This document shows, piece by piece, positions 1-5,338 of a DNA stretch of 5,338 bases; positions within the stretch are counted from its first letter, which is position 1, and every line of letters starts with the position of its first letter. Source of the stretch: Bordetella parapertussis. GTDB lineage: Bacteria > Pseudomonadota > Gammaproteobacteria > Burkholderiales > SG8-41. The position numbers and the translations under genes are program-made. The stretch is from NCBI GenBank assembly GCA_945863085.1, contig CAMBCD010000205.1:1-5338 (forward strand), given 5' to 3'. The notes under the pieces were generated by a model. It was not told the origin of the DNA. It did not search any database and saw nothing but the letters and a program-made list of their open reading frames with translations.

Positions 1-953
1 AGCGTGTAGGCCTCCACCGCGGCATCGGGCAGCATGGTGATCTTGCCGCCGGGGAAATACACCGTCGACATGCGTTCACGTGCGATCACATCCAGCGGCG
101 AATCCGGCGTGATGCCCAGCGCCGGCGCGGCGATATGGATGCCGAGGCGGCGCGCGCCGCCAGGCAGTGTCTGCAGCGAAAAGGCGTCGTCGATTTCGGT
201 GGTCGCGGCGTCGTCGATGCTGTACGCCTGCGCCTCCGCCAGCGGCAGGCCGGCGGGCAGCACCACTGCGGGTGTCTCGGGAAACCCGGCGCCGCGCGGA
301 AAATGTTCGTGCAGGAAACGGTTCAGGTGATACACATGGGGGTCGGGCAGCGCGCCGCAACGCTCGAGCAGGCGCACCGGCGTCAGCTTCGCAGCCATGC
401 TGGCCTCTTCCAGTGCCTTCCACTCGATGCCGTTTTTGTCCGGCTTGTAGAGCAGGGCATCCAGTTGCGGCCGGAACGCCTCCGGCAGGCGGCCGGCATT
501 CAGTTCTTCGATGTACGCGGCCTTGGCCACGGCCTGCAGTTTTTTGCGCTCGACACTGGCCAGGGCGGCTTTCAGCGATTCTTCCGGTGCCGCCTTGTAG
601 CGGCCGCGGCCCTTTTTGTAAAAGTACATCGGCGCGCCATGCAGGCGCATCAACACGCCCGCGGATTCGAAGGCCCCCGGCGCATGCCCGTAGTACTCGC
701 GCGCCAGCACATCGTAGGCAAACTCGTCGGCGCCGCAGCATTGCCAGAGGAAATCGATGTCGATGGCGTCGGCCTGCGCCTGCGCCTCCTGCATGAACAC
801 GGTGTGCGCGGGCACCTCAAAACGCAACAGCACGGCGGAAGCCTTGACCTTCGAACGTTTGCCGTGCGGTGCCTCGACCTGCAGCGATGTGTCGTTATCG
901 GCCAGCACGGTGCCGACCTTGAACTCGCCGTCTTCTTCGTAAAAAACGTTCAT
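1..953 (-). CDS. RNB-domain (RNase II/R family) 3'-5' exoribonuclease, 3' end outside window
   Basis: Predicted cytoplasmic exoribonuclease that degrades single-stranded RNA from the 3' end. The window holds the first 317 codons; the frame is still open at the left edge. The chosen ATG at 953 gives the start MNVFYEEDGEFKVG, which fits the N-terminus I recall for betaproteobacterial members. No Shine-Dalgarno sequence precedes it. The RNB catalytic segment begins at residue 245 (SIDDAATTEIDDAF) and aligns with E. coli RNase II TIDSASTEDMDDAL, so D247, E253, D255 and D256 match its metal-binding acidic residues; E253 replaces an aspartate. Further RNB blocks follow: GIHIAAP (271-277), where the usual IAD carries alanine, and MSTVYFPGGKITMLPD (295-310). 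The rest of the RNB domain and any S1 domain lie outside. It follows yqiA by 102 bases in the same frame. The family assignment is secure; RNA targets cannot be inferred. It is not clearly rnb or rnr, so no symbol is given. Confidence 0.92.
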   Translation of the reverse strand, partial: MNVFYEEDGEFKVGTVLADNDTSLQVEAPHGKRSKVKASAVLLRFEVPAHTVFMQEAQAQADAIDIDFLWQCCGADEFAYDVLAREYYGHAPGAFESAGVLMRLHGAPMYFYKKGRGRYKAAPEESLKAALASVERKKLQAVAKAAYIEELNAGRLPEAFRPQLDALLYKPDKNGIEWKALEEASMAAKLTPVRLLERCGALPDPHVYHLNRFLHEHFPRGAGFPETPAVVLPAGLPLAEAQAYSIDDAATTEIDDAFSLQTLPGGARRLGIHIAAPALGITPDSPLDVIARERMSTVYFPGGKITMLPDAAVEAYT

Positions 954-1054
954 CGGAATGGATAAAATCAGGAAAAACGCCAGGGAAAGCACGGAACAAA
1001 AGGAAAACTGCAGGTGGCGCGCGACCATGCCGCACAGAGCAGAAATGAGGCGCG

Positions 1055-1060
1055 ATTATA
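1055..1060 (-). promoter_or_regulatory. Candidate -10 box for the ribonuclease gene
   Basis: On the minus strand the bases read TATAAT, a perfect sigma-70 -10 hexamer, overlapping the TAA stop of yqiA. It would start transcription near 1048, about 95 bases before the ribonuclease ATG. The -35 region is weak: at 17 bp spacing the hexamer is CACATT, and a better TTGTCA lies 21 bp away. It is a candidate only. The ribonuclease may also be read from the mpl-amidase-yqiA transcript, since no terminator is visible between the genes. Confidence 0.35.
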
Positions 1061-1628
1061 CGCGCCCGCGCTGCCAGAATGTGACAACGGTTTCGAGATA
1101 ATCGGCGAATCCGCGAAAGCCGTGGTCACCGCCGTTGACGATGATTAGTTCACAACCGGCGTAACGCGCGACCCCGTCGCGATAATCCAGCACCTCATCG
1201 CCGGTGGCAGTGATCAGCAGATAACGTTCCGCAGTGATGTGATCGACTTCGAGCGCGCGCAATTCGGCAACATGTCCGGCAGTGAATTGGTATTCCTCGC
1301 CGGTGTAGAGATTTTTCTGCGGACCAACATACGGTGCCAGCAGTTCGTAGGGACGCACAGCGGGATTCACCAGCACCACGCGTACGCCAAAGTTTTCGGC
1401 CAGATGGGTCGCGTAATAACCACCCAGCGAGGAACCGACCAGCGTCACGCTGTGTGCATCATGCGGCGCAATCAAGGCCTGCAACTGTGCCATGGCCTGC
1501 GCCGGCCGATGCGACAACTCGGGACAGGCAAAATGGGCTGACAAGTCCAGTTGCGCCATTTTCTCGCGCAACAGTCCCGCTTTGTGCGACAGCGCCGAAC
1601 TGTTGAACCCGTGAACGTAGATCAGCAC
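1056..1628 (-). CDS. yqiA: YqiA/UPF0227-type alpha/beta-fold esterase
   Basis: Small single-domain alpha/beta hydrolase, 190 residues from the chosen start, against about 193 for E. coli YqiA, which has esterase activity on short acyl esters. The resemblance to E. coli YqiA runs the whole length: HGFNSS near the N-terminus, GSSLGGYYAT with nucleophile S67, VNPAVRPYELL, YTGEEY, GDEVLDY with likely acid D144, and GGDHGF with H169. I chose GTG at 1628 because it gives MLIYVHGFNSS, the expected N-terminus, and lies 7 bases past the amidase stop. An in-frame ATG at 1670 would add 14 residues (MRCCWRWRGASDQP) unlike the family and overlap the amidase by 35 bases. Neither start has a clear Shine-Dalgarno sequence, so coupling to amidase translation is likely. 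No signal peptide is seen, so it should be cytoplasmic. The physiological substrate is unknown. Confidence 0.92.
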   Translation of the reverse strand: MLIYVHGFNSSALSHKAGLLREKMAQLDLSAHFACPELSHRPAQAMAQLQALIAPHDAHSVTLVGSSLGGYYATHLAENFGVRVVLVNPAVRPYELLAPYVGPQKNLYTGEEYQFTAGHVAELRALEVDHITAERYLLITATGDEVLDYRDGVARYAGCELIIVNGGDHGFRGFADYLETVVTFWQRGRV

Positions 1629-1635
1629 CGGCTGG

Positions 1636-2820
1636 TCAGATGCGCCGCGCCAGCGCCAGCAGCAGCGCATCGTTGCCGTGCGCGGCGATCAGCGACAAGC
1701 CCAGCGGACAGCCCCGTACTGTCGCCAGCGGCAGGTTGACCTGTGGCAGGCCGGCAAGGCCGGCGATACACAACAAACTCATTGCCCGTGCGCGGAAATC
1801 GTCGAGTTCAGCGGCGGGCGTATTCAGCAAGGGCGCAATATCGGACACCGTCGGCAATACCAGTACCGCGTTCCCGGCAAGCAGCTCATCCATGCGCCGG
1901 CGCACCGCAGCACGCACCAGCTGTGCGCGCGCAACATCCTCCGCACTGATCGTTGCCACCCATTGCATGCGTTCGCGTACTCCCGGGCCGAGTTTCGGCT
2001 GCGTCCGCGCCACCCAGTCGCCGAGTTGGGCCTGGATTTCCGCGCCCTGCAATACGCGGAAGGCCTGGAACCACTGCGGCAAACCTTCCGCACTGACTGT
2101 CACCGGGCGCGGTGTGCCGAGTACGGCGCTGATGCGTGCCAGCGCCGGTTGCAATGCCTCAGTGGTGGCAGCATCAAGCACCGCCAGCGCATCCTGTGCC
2201 AACAATAGTTCACCCGGTGCCACCGCATTCTCTGCACCGAGCAGCACCTGACCCACGCGTTCGAGCAGCGCCGCATCACGCGCAAACCAGCCGGCTACAT
2301 CAAAACTTTTTGCCAGCGCACACGCACCTTCCAGTGAAATACGGCCATGGGTCGGGCGCATGCCGTAAATGCCGCAAAAACTTGCCGGCGCACGCACCGA
2401 ACCTCCGGTGTCGCTGCCCAGCGCAAAATCAACCAGCCCACCGGCGACGGCCGCCGCGGAGCCGCTGGACGAACCGCCGGGGATGCGCCCGGGCGCATTG
2501 ACGTTGATTGGCGTGCCGTAATGCGCGTTTTCGCCGTTCAGGCTGTACGTCAGTTCATCGGTCTGGGTTTTGCCCAGCATGTCCGCACCGGCGGCGAGCA
2601 GTCTCGCGACCACCGGCGCAGTATCAGTTGCCGGCGCATGGGTCGCCAGCCAGTCGGGACTGCCGAAGCCGGTCTTGTGTCCGGCGATGTCGTAGATGTC
2701 CTTGACGCCGAAAGTCAGTCCGGCAAGCGGTCCCTTGCCGGAGCCGGTCACTCCAACATGTGTGTGCCGGCAGAATGCGCCCAGCGCATCGTCAGGTATT
2801 GCTCCCAATGAGGCCGTCAT
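1636..2820 (-). CDS. Amidase-signature family amidase, plant AMI1-like
   Basis: A 394-residue amidase-signature hydrolase, which cleaves a carboxamide to the acid and ammonia with a Ser-cisSer-Lys triad. All three residues are present: K40 in GVKDIYDIAG, cis-Ser S117 in GGSSSGSAAAVAGG, and nucleophile S141 in GSDTGGSVRAP. The GGSSSGS form instead of GGSSGG, and the block TGFGSPDW (50-57), resemble plant indole-3-acetamide hydrolase AMI1 and the Toc64 domain rather than GatA or bacterial IaaH. Its length is also that of the short AMI1-like group, below the roughly 480 residues of GatA. There is no signal peptide. The ATG at 2820 overlaps the mpl stop as TGATG, pointing to translational coupling, and yqiA begins a few bases after its TGA. 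The family is firm; the substrate is unknown, and indole-3-acetamide is only one possibility. Confidence 0.93.
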   Translation of the reverse strand: MTASLGAIPDDALGAFCRHTHVGVTGSGKGPLAGLTFGVKDIYDIAGHKTGFGSPDWLATHAPATDTAPVVARLLAAGADMLGKTQTDELTYSLNGENAHYGTPINVNAPGRIPGGSSSGSAAAVAGGLVDFALGSDTGGSVRAPASFCGIYGMRPTHGRISLEGACALAKSFDVAGWFARDAALLERVGQVLLGAENAVAPGELLLAQDALAVLDAATTEALQPALARISAVLGTPRPVTVSAEGLPQWFQAFRVLQGAEIQAQLGDWVARTQPKLGPGVRERMQWVATISAEDVARAQLVRAAVRRRMDELLAGNAVLVLPTVSDIAPLLNTPAAELDDFRARAMSLLCIAGLAGLPQVNLPLATVRGCPLGLSLIAAHGNDALLLALARRI

Positions 2821-4166
2821 CAGGCTGCCAGCCGCTGCAGCAGTTTGTCGTGGATGCCGCCGAAGCCGCCGTTGCTCATCACCAGCACTTGATCGCCGGC
2901 GCGCGCCGCAGCAGCAATCGCCGCAACCATGCGCTCGAGATCGTCATGCACTGTCGCCTTGCTGCCCAGCGGCTCCAGCGCAGCGGCGGCATCCCAGCCC
3001 AGACCGCCGCTGTAACAGAACACCAGATCAGCATCCGCAAGACTGCCGGGCAGCGCCTGTTTCATCACGCCGAGTTTCATCGTGTTTGAGCGCGGCTCGA
3101 TCACCGCGATGATGCGCGCGCTGCCCGCCTTGCGCCGCAGCCCGGCCAGCGTCGTCGCAATGGCCGTCGGGTGATGCGCAAAATCGTCATACACCGTGAC
3201 CTCGCGCACCGTGCCGCGGATTTCCATGCGTCGCTTGACGTTCTGGAACTGGCCCAGCGCATCAACCGCGCCGGCCGCCGGTACACCGGCATGGCGCGCC
3301 GCGGCGATCGCCGCCAGTGCATTCATGCGATTGTGTTCACCGAGCAGATCCCACATCACGCGACCGCGCGACGCCGTCTCATGGATGACTTCAAACGTGC
3401 CATCGGCATCAGGCTCACCAGCCTGCCATGCGCCATCACCGCCGAAACGTTCGACCGGTGTCCACGCACCACGCGCCAGTACGCGATCCAGTGCGGCATC
3501 GCCACCGCGGGCAACGATCAGGCCGTTGGCGGGAATGGTACGCACCAGGTGATGGAACTGCGTTTCGATGGCCGCGAGATCCGGAAAAATATCGGCGTGG
3601 TCGTACTCGAGGTTGTTCAGCACCATGGTGCGCGGTGAGTAATGCACGAACTTCGAGCGTTTGTCGAAAAACGCGGTATCGTACTCGTCGGCCTCGATGA
3701 CAAAAAACGGCGTTTCGGTCAGTCGCGCCGACACACCGAAATTCTGCGGCACGCCGCCGATCAGGAATCCGGGATTGAGTCCGGCGTGATCGAGTATCCA
3801 TGCCAGCATCGCACTGGTCGTGGTCTTGCCGTGCGTGCCGGCGACAGCCAGCACCCAGCGTCCCTGCAGCACATGGTCGTGCAGCCACTGCGGACCCGAC
3901 ACATGCGGCAGGCCGCGGTTGAGTATGGCCTCCATCAGCGGATTGCCGCGGATGACCACGTTGCCGATTACAAACACATCGGGATTGAGGTCGACCTGCT
4001 CCGCTTCGTAACCATTGATCAGCCGGATGCCCTGCGCTTCGAGCTGCGTGCTCATCGGCGGATAGACATTGGCATCGCAGCCGGTGACCTTGTGGCCGGC
4101 CGCGCGCGCGAGCACGGCGAGCCCGCCCATGAATGTGCCGCAGATACCGAGAATGTGGATATGCAT
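2820..4166 (-). CDS. mpl: UDP-N-acetylmuramate:L-alanyl-gamma-D-glutamyl-meso-diaminopimelate ligase
   Basis: Cytoplasmic ATP-dependent ligase that joins recycled L-Ala-gamma-D-Glu-meso-DAP tripeptide to UDP-MurNAc, bypassing MurC, MurD and MurE in peptidoglycan recycling. The 448 residues align along their length with E. coli Mpl (about 457). Visible blocks are HILGICGTFMGGLA (4-17, UDP-binding), DANVYPPMST (31-40), SGPQWLHDHVL (90-100), the ATP loop GTHGKTTT (110-117), VIEADEYD (156-163), LNNLEYDHADIF (183-194), GEHNRMN (276-282), DDFAHHPTAI (327-336), EPRSNTMK (357-364) and MSNGGFGGIH (430-439). I chose ATG at 4166 because MHIHILGICGTFMGG matches the E. coli start. The frame extends upstream to a TTG at 4241, but those 25 residues look like translated spacer. 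No Shine-Dalgarno sequence is seen; the upstream sequence is pyrimidine-rich. It is first in a unit with the amidase and yqiA. All catalytic blocks look intact. Confidence 0.97.
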   Translation of the reverse strand: MHIHILGICGTFMGGLAVLARAAGHKVTGCDANVYPPMSTQLEAQGIRLINGYEAEQVDLNPDVFVIGNVVIRGNPLMEAILNRGLPHVSGPQWLHDHVLQGRWVLAVAGTHGKTTTSAMLAWILDHAGLNPGFLIGGVPQNFGVSARLTETPFFVIEADEYDTAFFDKRSKFVHYSPRTMVLNNLEYDHADIFPDLAAIETQFHHLVRTIPANGLIVARGGDAALDRVLARGAWTPVERFGGDGAWQAGEPDADGTFEVIHETASRGRVMWDLLGEHNRMNALAAIAAARHAGVPAAGAVDALGQFQNVKRRMEIRGTVREVTVYDDFAHHPTAIATTLAGLRRKAGSARIIAVIEPRSNTMKLGVMKQALPGSLADADLVFCYSGGLGWDAAAALEPLGSKATVHDDLERMVAAIAAAARAGDQVLVMSNGGFGGIHDKLLQRLAA

Positions 4167-4186
4167 GATGGGGGCGGAGGATAACA

Positions 4187-4258
4187 GAGGAGCGGGGATT
4201 GAGGAGTGAGAGAACCGTGGCAATGGGACGCCTCCACTCAATCCTCACCCCTCATTCC
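4187..4258. repeat. Two inverted arrays of a degenerate heptamer (GGANTGA), potential hairpin
   Basis: The spacer between the DUF486 gene and mpl holds three heptamers on the plus strand at 4189-4209 (GGAGCGG, GGATTGA, GGAGTGA). Three more lie on the minus strand at 4258-4238 (GGAATGA, GGGGTGA, GGATTGA). The arms are separated by 28 bases. In the mpl-sense RNA, 4253-4237 can pair with 4203-4187 as a 17-bp stem with one mismatch and two G-U pairs, including a perfect 8-bp core, and a 33-base loop. No T-run follows, so it is not a typical intrinsic terminator. It begins about 8 bases after the DUF486 stop and ends about 20 bases before the mpl start. Possible roles are transcript processing or stability, attenuation, or simply a mobile intergenic mini-repeat. 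Confidence 0.65.
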
Positions 4259-4266
4259 TGCCTCTA

Positions 4267-4629
4267 TCATGTCTTGAAAATGAAATACACCGCGCCGAGC
4301 AGGCAAAGTCCTGCATACAGATAATTCATCTTCAGGTCTTCACCCATGTAAAAGATTGCAAACGGCACGAACACCGAGAGCGTGATCACTTCCTGCAGTA
4401 TCTTCAGTTGCCCCAGGTTCAGCGCGGTGTAACCGATGCGATTGGCCGGCACCTGCAGCAGGTACTCGAACAGGGCGATACCCCAGGCAATCAGCGCGGC
4501 AATCCACCACGGCGAGGCATTCAGATGCTTTAAGTGTCCGTACCAGGCGAAGGTCATGAACACATTGGAGGCGGTCAGCAGCAGTACGGTCGCAGCGATG
4601 GGGGGCAAGGAAACCGGCAATAAGGTCAT
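4267..4629 (-). CDS. DUF486 / DMT-superfamily small membrane protein
   Basis: A 120-residue integral inner-membrane protein with four predicted helices at about 8-29, 41-59, 78-95 and 101-118. It carries the recognisable DUF486 (COG3169) sequence: SNVFMTFAWYGHLK (21-34), PWWIAALIAWGIALFEY (40-56), LQVPANRIGY (58-67), QLKILQEVITLSVF (74-87) and LLGAVYFIF (110-118). The family is placed among drug/metabolite transporter relatives by fold, is about half the usual DMT size and would have to dimerise. No substrate is established to my knowledge. I chose ATG at 4629 because it gives the usual family length. A TTG at 4665 in the same frame would add 12 polar residues (MQKISIKTNGYD). There is no strong Shine-Dalgarno sequence. 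The gene is transcribed away from the CobW-like gene across a 79-base spacer, and may be co-transcribed with mpl. Confidence 0.9.
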   Translation of the reverse strand: MTLLPVSLPPIAATVLLLTASNVFMTFAWYGHLKHLNASPWWIAALIAWGIALFEYLLQVPANRIGYTALNLGQLKILQEVITLSVFVPFAIFYMGEDLKMNYLYAGLCLLGAVYFIFKT

Positions 4630-4670
4630 ATCGTAACCGTTTGTTTTGATTGATATTTTTTGCAATGCTC

Positions 4671-4676
4671 ATTGTA
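4671..4676 (-). promoter_or_regulatory. Candidate -10 box for the DUF486 gene
   Basis: The minus strand reads TACAAT, one mismatch from the consensus, 42 bases before the ATG at 4629. It would start transcription near 4664. No convincing -35 hexamer is seen at 16-18 bp spacing. It sits back to back with the plus-strand TATAAT at 4697, which fits a divergent promoter region, but it could occur by chance in this AT-richer spacer. Confidence 0.25.
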
Positions 4677-4696
4677 GCGGAAAAACCCTCTGTCGT

Positions 4697-4702
4697 TATA
4701 AT
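4697..4702 (+). promoter_or_regulatory. Candidate -10 box, possibly giving a leaderless mRNA
   Basis: The bases are a perfect TATAAT. The GTG start of the CobW-like gene follows after only six bases (TGTCCA), so the expected transcription start falls on or beside the first base of the codon at 4709. The -35 region is poor: TTGTAG lies 19 bp upstream, and hexamers at 17-18 bp do not match. No other ATG, GTG or TTG lies in frame between this box and residue 30 of the protein. Confidence 0.45.
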
Positions 4703-4708
4703 TGTCCA

Positions 4709-5284
4709 GTGCAAGCAACCCCCGCAATTCTGGTCACCGGCGCCGGTGGCGCTGCAAAGCAGGCATTCGTGCGCGCCCTGCTGGCTGCACGTCCGGCCGG
4801 CGAACACTGGGCGGTTCTCGACAATGACCACAGCCATCTGACATCGTTGCCGGCACACGCGCAGCTCAGCATGGCCAGCATCAACGGCTGTATGTGCTGC
4901 ACCGGCCAACTTGCACTGCAGACGGGGATCGTGCAACTGCTGCGGCGCTCGCATCCGCAACGCCTGATCATCGTCGCCTCGGAGGCTGCGGAACCTGCCG
5001 CGCTGGAACGCGCGCTGCAACAGGGACATCTGGGGCAAGCCATCACCATCCTCCATCACTGGTTTGTCGCCACGCCGCAGGATCTGACACCGGAGCCAGC
5101 CTCCGCGCGCCTGCTGCGGCAACAACAGCTGGAGGCCGCCGACATGGTCGTGGCTGGCGATGCAGCGCAGGCCGGGGCACTGCGAGCCACAGTGACTGCG
5201 CTCGGCATTGCAACAAAACAGGTGACAAGCACCGCCGAAGTGCTGCGTATCGTGGCACCCGTCACCAATGCTGCCGGGGGCTGA
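4709..5284 (+). CDS. Degenerate CobW/G3E-like P-loop protein with CxCC motif
   Basis: A 191-residue protein that follows the order of the CobW N-terminal GTPase domain: a beta-strand and P-loop (6-25), an AVLDND strand (35-40), SINGCMCCTGQL (57-68), an LIIVASEAAEP strand (86-96), and QQLEAADMVVAGDA (139-152), equivalent to the segment ending in NKxD. The GCxCC metal motif (C61, C63, C64) is intact. The nucleotide motifs are eroded: GAGGAAKQ (11-18) lacks the final glycine and Ser/Thr of GxxxxGK[ST], the ETTGLADP block reads VASEAAEP, and NKxD reads AGDA. The CobW C-terminal domain is absent. CobW relatives are metal-dependent GTPases that deliver metals to client proteins. I infer a metal-sensing or metal-delivery protein with little or no GTPase activity. 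The frame is intact, so it is not an obvious pseudogene. GTG at 4709 is preferred over an in-frame TTG at 4646. The next gene starts one base after its stop. Confidence 0.8.
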   Translation: MQATPAILVTGAGGAAKQAFVRALLAARPAGEHWAVLDNDHSHLTSLPAHAQLSMASINGCMCCTGQLALQTGIVQLLRRSHPQRLIIVASEAAEPAALERALQQGHLGQAITILHHWFVATPQDLTPEPASARLLRQQQLEAADMVVAGDAAQAGALRATVTALGIATKQVTSTAEVLRIVAPVTNAAGG

Positions 5285-5285
5285 T

Positions 5286-5338
5286 ATGAATCCGGTCGAG
5301 ACATCATTACATCGAATCGTCATCGTCGGCGGCGGTGC
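5286..5338 (+). CDS. FAD/NAD(P)-dependent oxidoreductase, N-terminal fragment
   Basis: Only the first 17 codons and two bases are in the window. The visible start (MNPVETSLHRIVIVGGG, next residue alanine) is a short polar leader followed by a beta-strand and the opening of a GxGxxG dinucleotide-binding fold. HRIVIVGGGA is typical of two-dinucleotide-binding flavoproteins, such as type II NADH dehydrogenase and ferredoxin or pyridine nucleotide-disulfide reductases. The exact subfamily cannot be told from this fragment. The ATG lies one base past the stop of the CobW-like gene, with a G-run (CCGGGGGC) upstream as a poor ribosome-binding site. The two genes are almost certainly co-transcribed and probably translationally coupled. 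Confidence 0.75.
   Translation, partial: MNPVETSLHRIVIVGGG

Noticed and set aside
76..741. 221-residue minus-strand open frame inside the ribonuclease gene
   Set aside because: Same strand but a different frame from the RNB coding sequence; Arg/Ala/Gly-rich translation without motifs.
135..965. 276-residue plus-strand open frame opposite the ribonuclease gene
   Set aside because: It lies antisense to a clearly recognised RNB gene, its translation is rich in Arg, Gln, His and Gly with no recognisable domain, and long shadow frames are common in GC-rich DNA.
1629..1670. ATG at 1670 as the yqiA start
   Set aside because: It would add 14 Arg/Trp/Cys-rich residues not expected in the family and overlap the amidase by 35 bases; GTG at 1628 gives the usual N-terminus.
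3642..4184. 180-residue plus-strand open frame opposite mpl
   Set aside because: Antisense shadow of mpl with no recognisable domain and no promoter or ribosome-binding site.
4167..4241. 25-residue N-terminal extension of Mpl from a TTG codon
   Set aside because: The extension translates the heptamer repeat spacer, whereas ATG at 4166 gives the family N-terminus exactly.
3436..4248. 270-residue minus-strand open frame overlapping mpl
   Set aside because: A shifted frame of mpl with Arg-rich, low-complexity translation; the mpl frame carries all the family motifs.
4187..4253. Intrinsic terminator at the end of the DUF486 gene
   Set aside because: The stem-loop lacks a downstream T-run and has a long 33-base loop, so it was described as a repeat instead.
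4340..5323. 327-residue minus-strand open frame across the divergent spacer
   Set aside because: It overlaps three better-supported genes, shows no domain, and its composition (Cys, His, Arg, Gln) is typical of an antisense frame.

Overview
The window looks like chromosomal DNA from a GC-rich proteobacterium, most likely a betaproteobacterium. The signs are a Mpl ligase very close to the enterobacterial form, a YqiA-type esterase, and an RNB-family ribonuclease whose N-terminus resembles one I remember from betaproteobacteria. The placement is from recalled protein similarity, not a search. No phage, insertion sequence, CRISPR, rRNA or tRNA is visible. Coding density is very high and no stretch over about 100 bases lacks a gene.

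Left and centre (1-4166, all minus strand). Read in the direction of transcription, the order is mpl (peptidoglycan tripeptide recycling), an amidase-signature hydrolase of the plant AMI1 type, the alpha/beta hydrolase YqiA, and an RNB exoribonuclease that runs off the left edge. mpl and the amidase overlap by one base (TGATG), and yqiA starts within a few bases of the amidase stop. These three form a tight operon. The ribonuclease follows after about 100 bases, with its own candidate -10 box.

Middle right (4167-4629, minus strand). A small four-helix membrane protein of the DUF486/DMT family lies upstream of mpl. The roughly 100-base spacer between them carries two inverted arrays of a degenerate heptamer (GGANTGA) that can fold into a long hairpin.

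Right (4630-5338). A 79-base AT-richer divergent promoter region separates the membrane-protein gene from a plus-strand pair. The first of the pair is a short, degenerate relative of the CobW/G3E metallochaperone GTPases: it keeps the GCxCC metal motif but has lost most nucleotide-binding residues. One base after it begins a flavoprotein oxidoreductase cut off by the window edge. The CobW-like gene has a perfect TATAAT placed so that its mRNA could start at or next to its GTG codon, so it may be leaderless. I regard this gene and the heptamer hairpin as the two most unusual items; the rest is conserved housekeeping or accessory metabolism.
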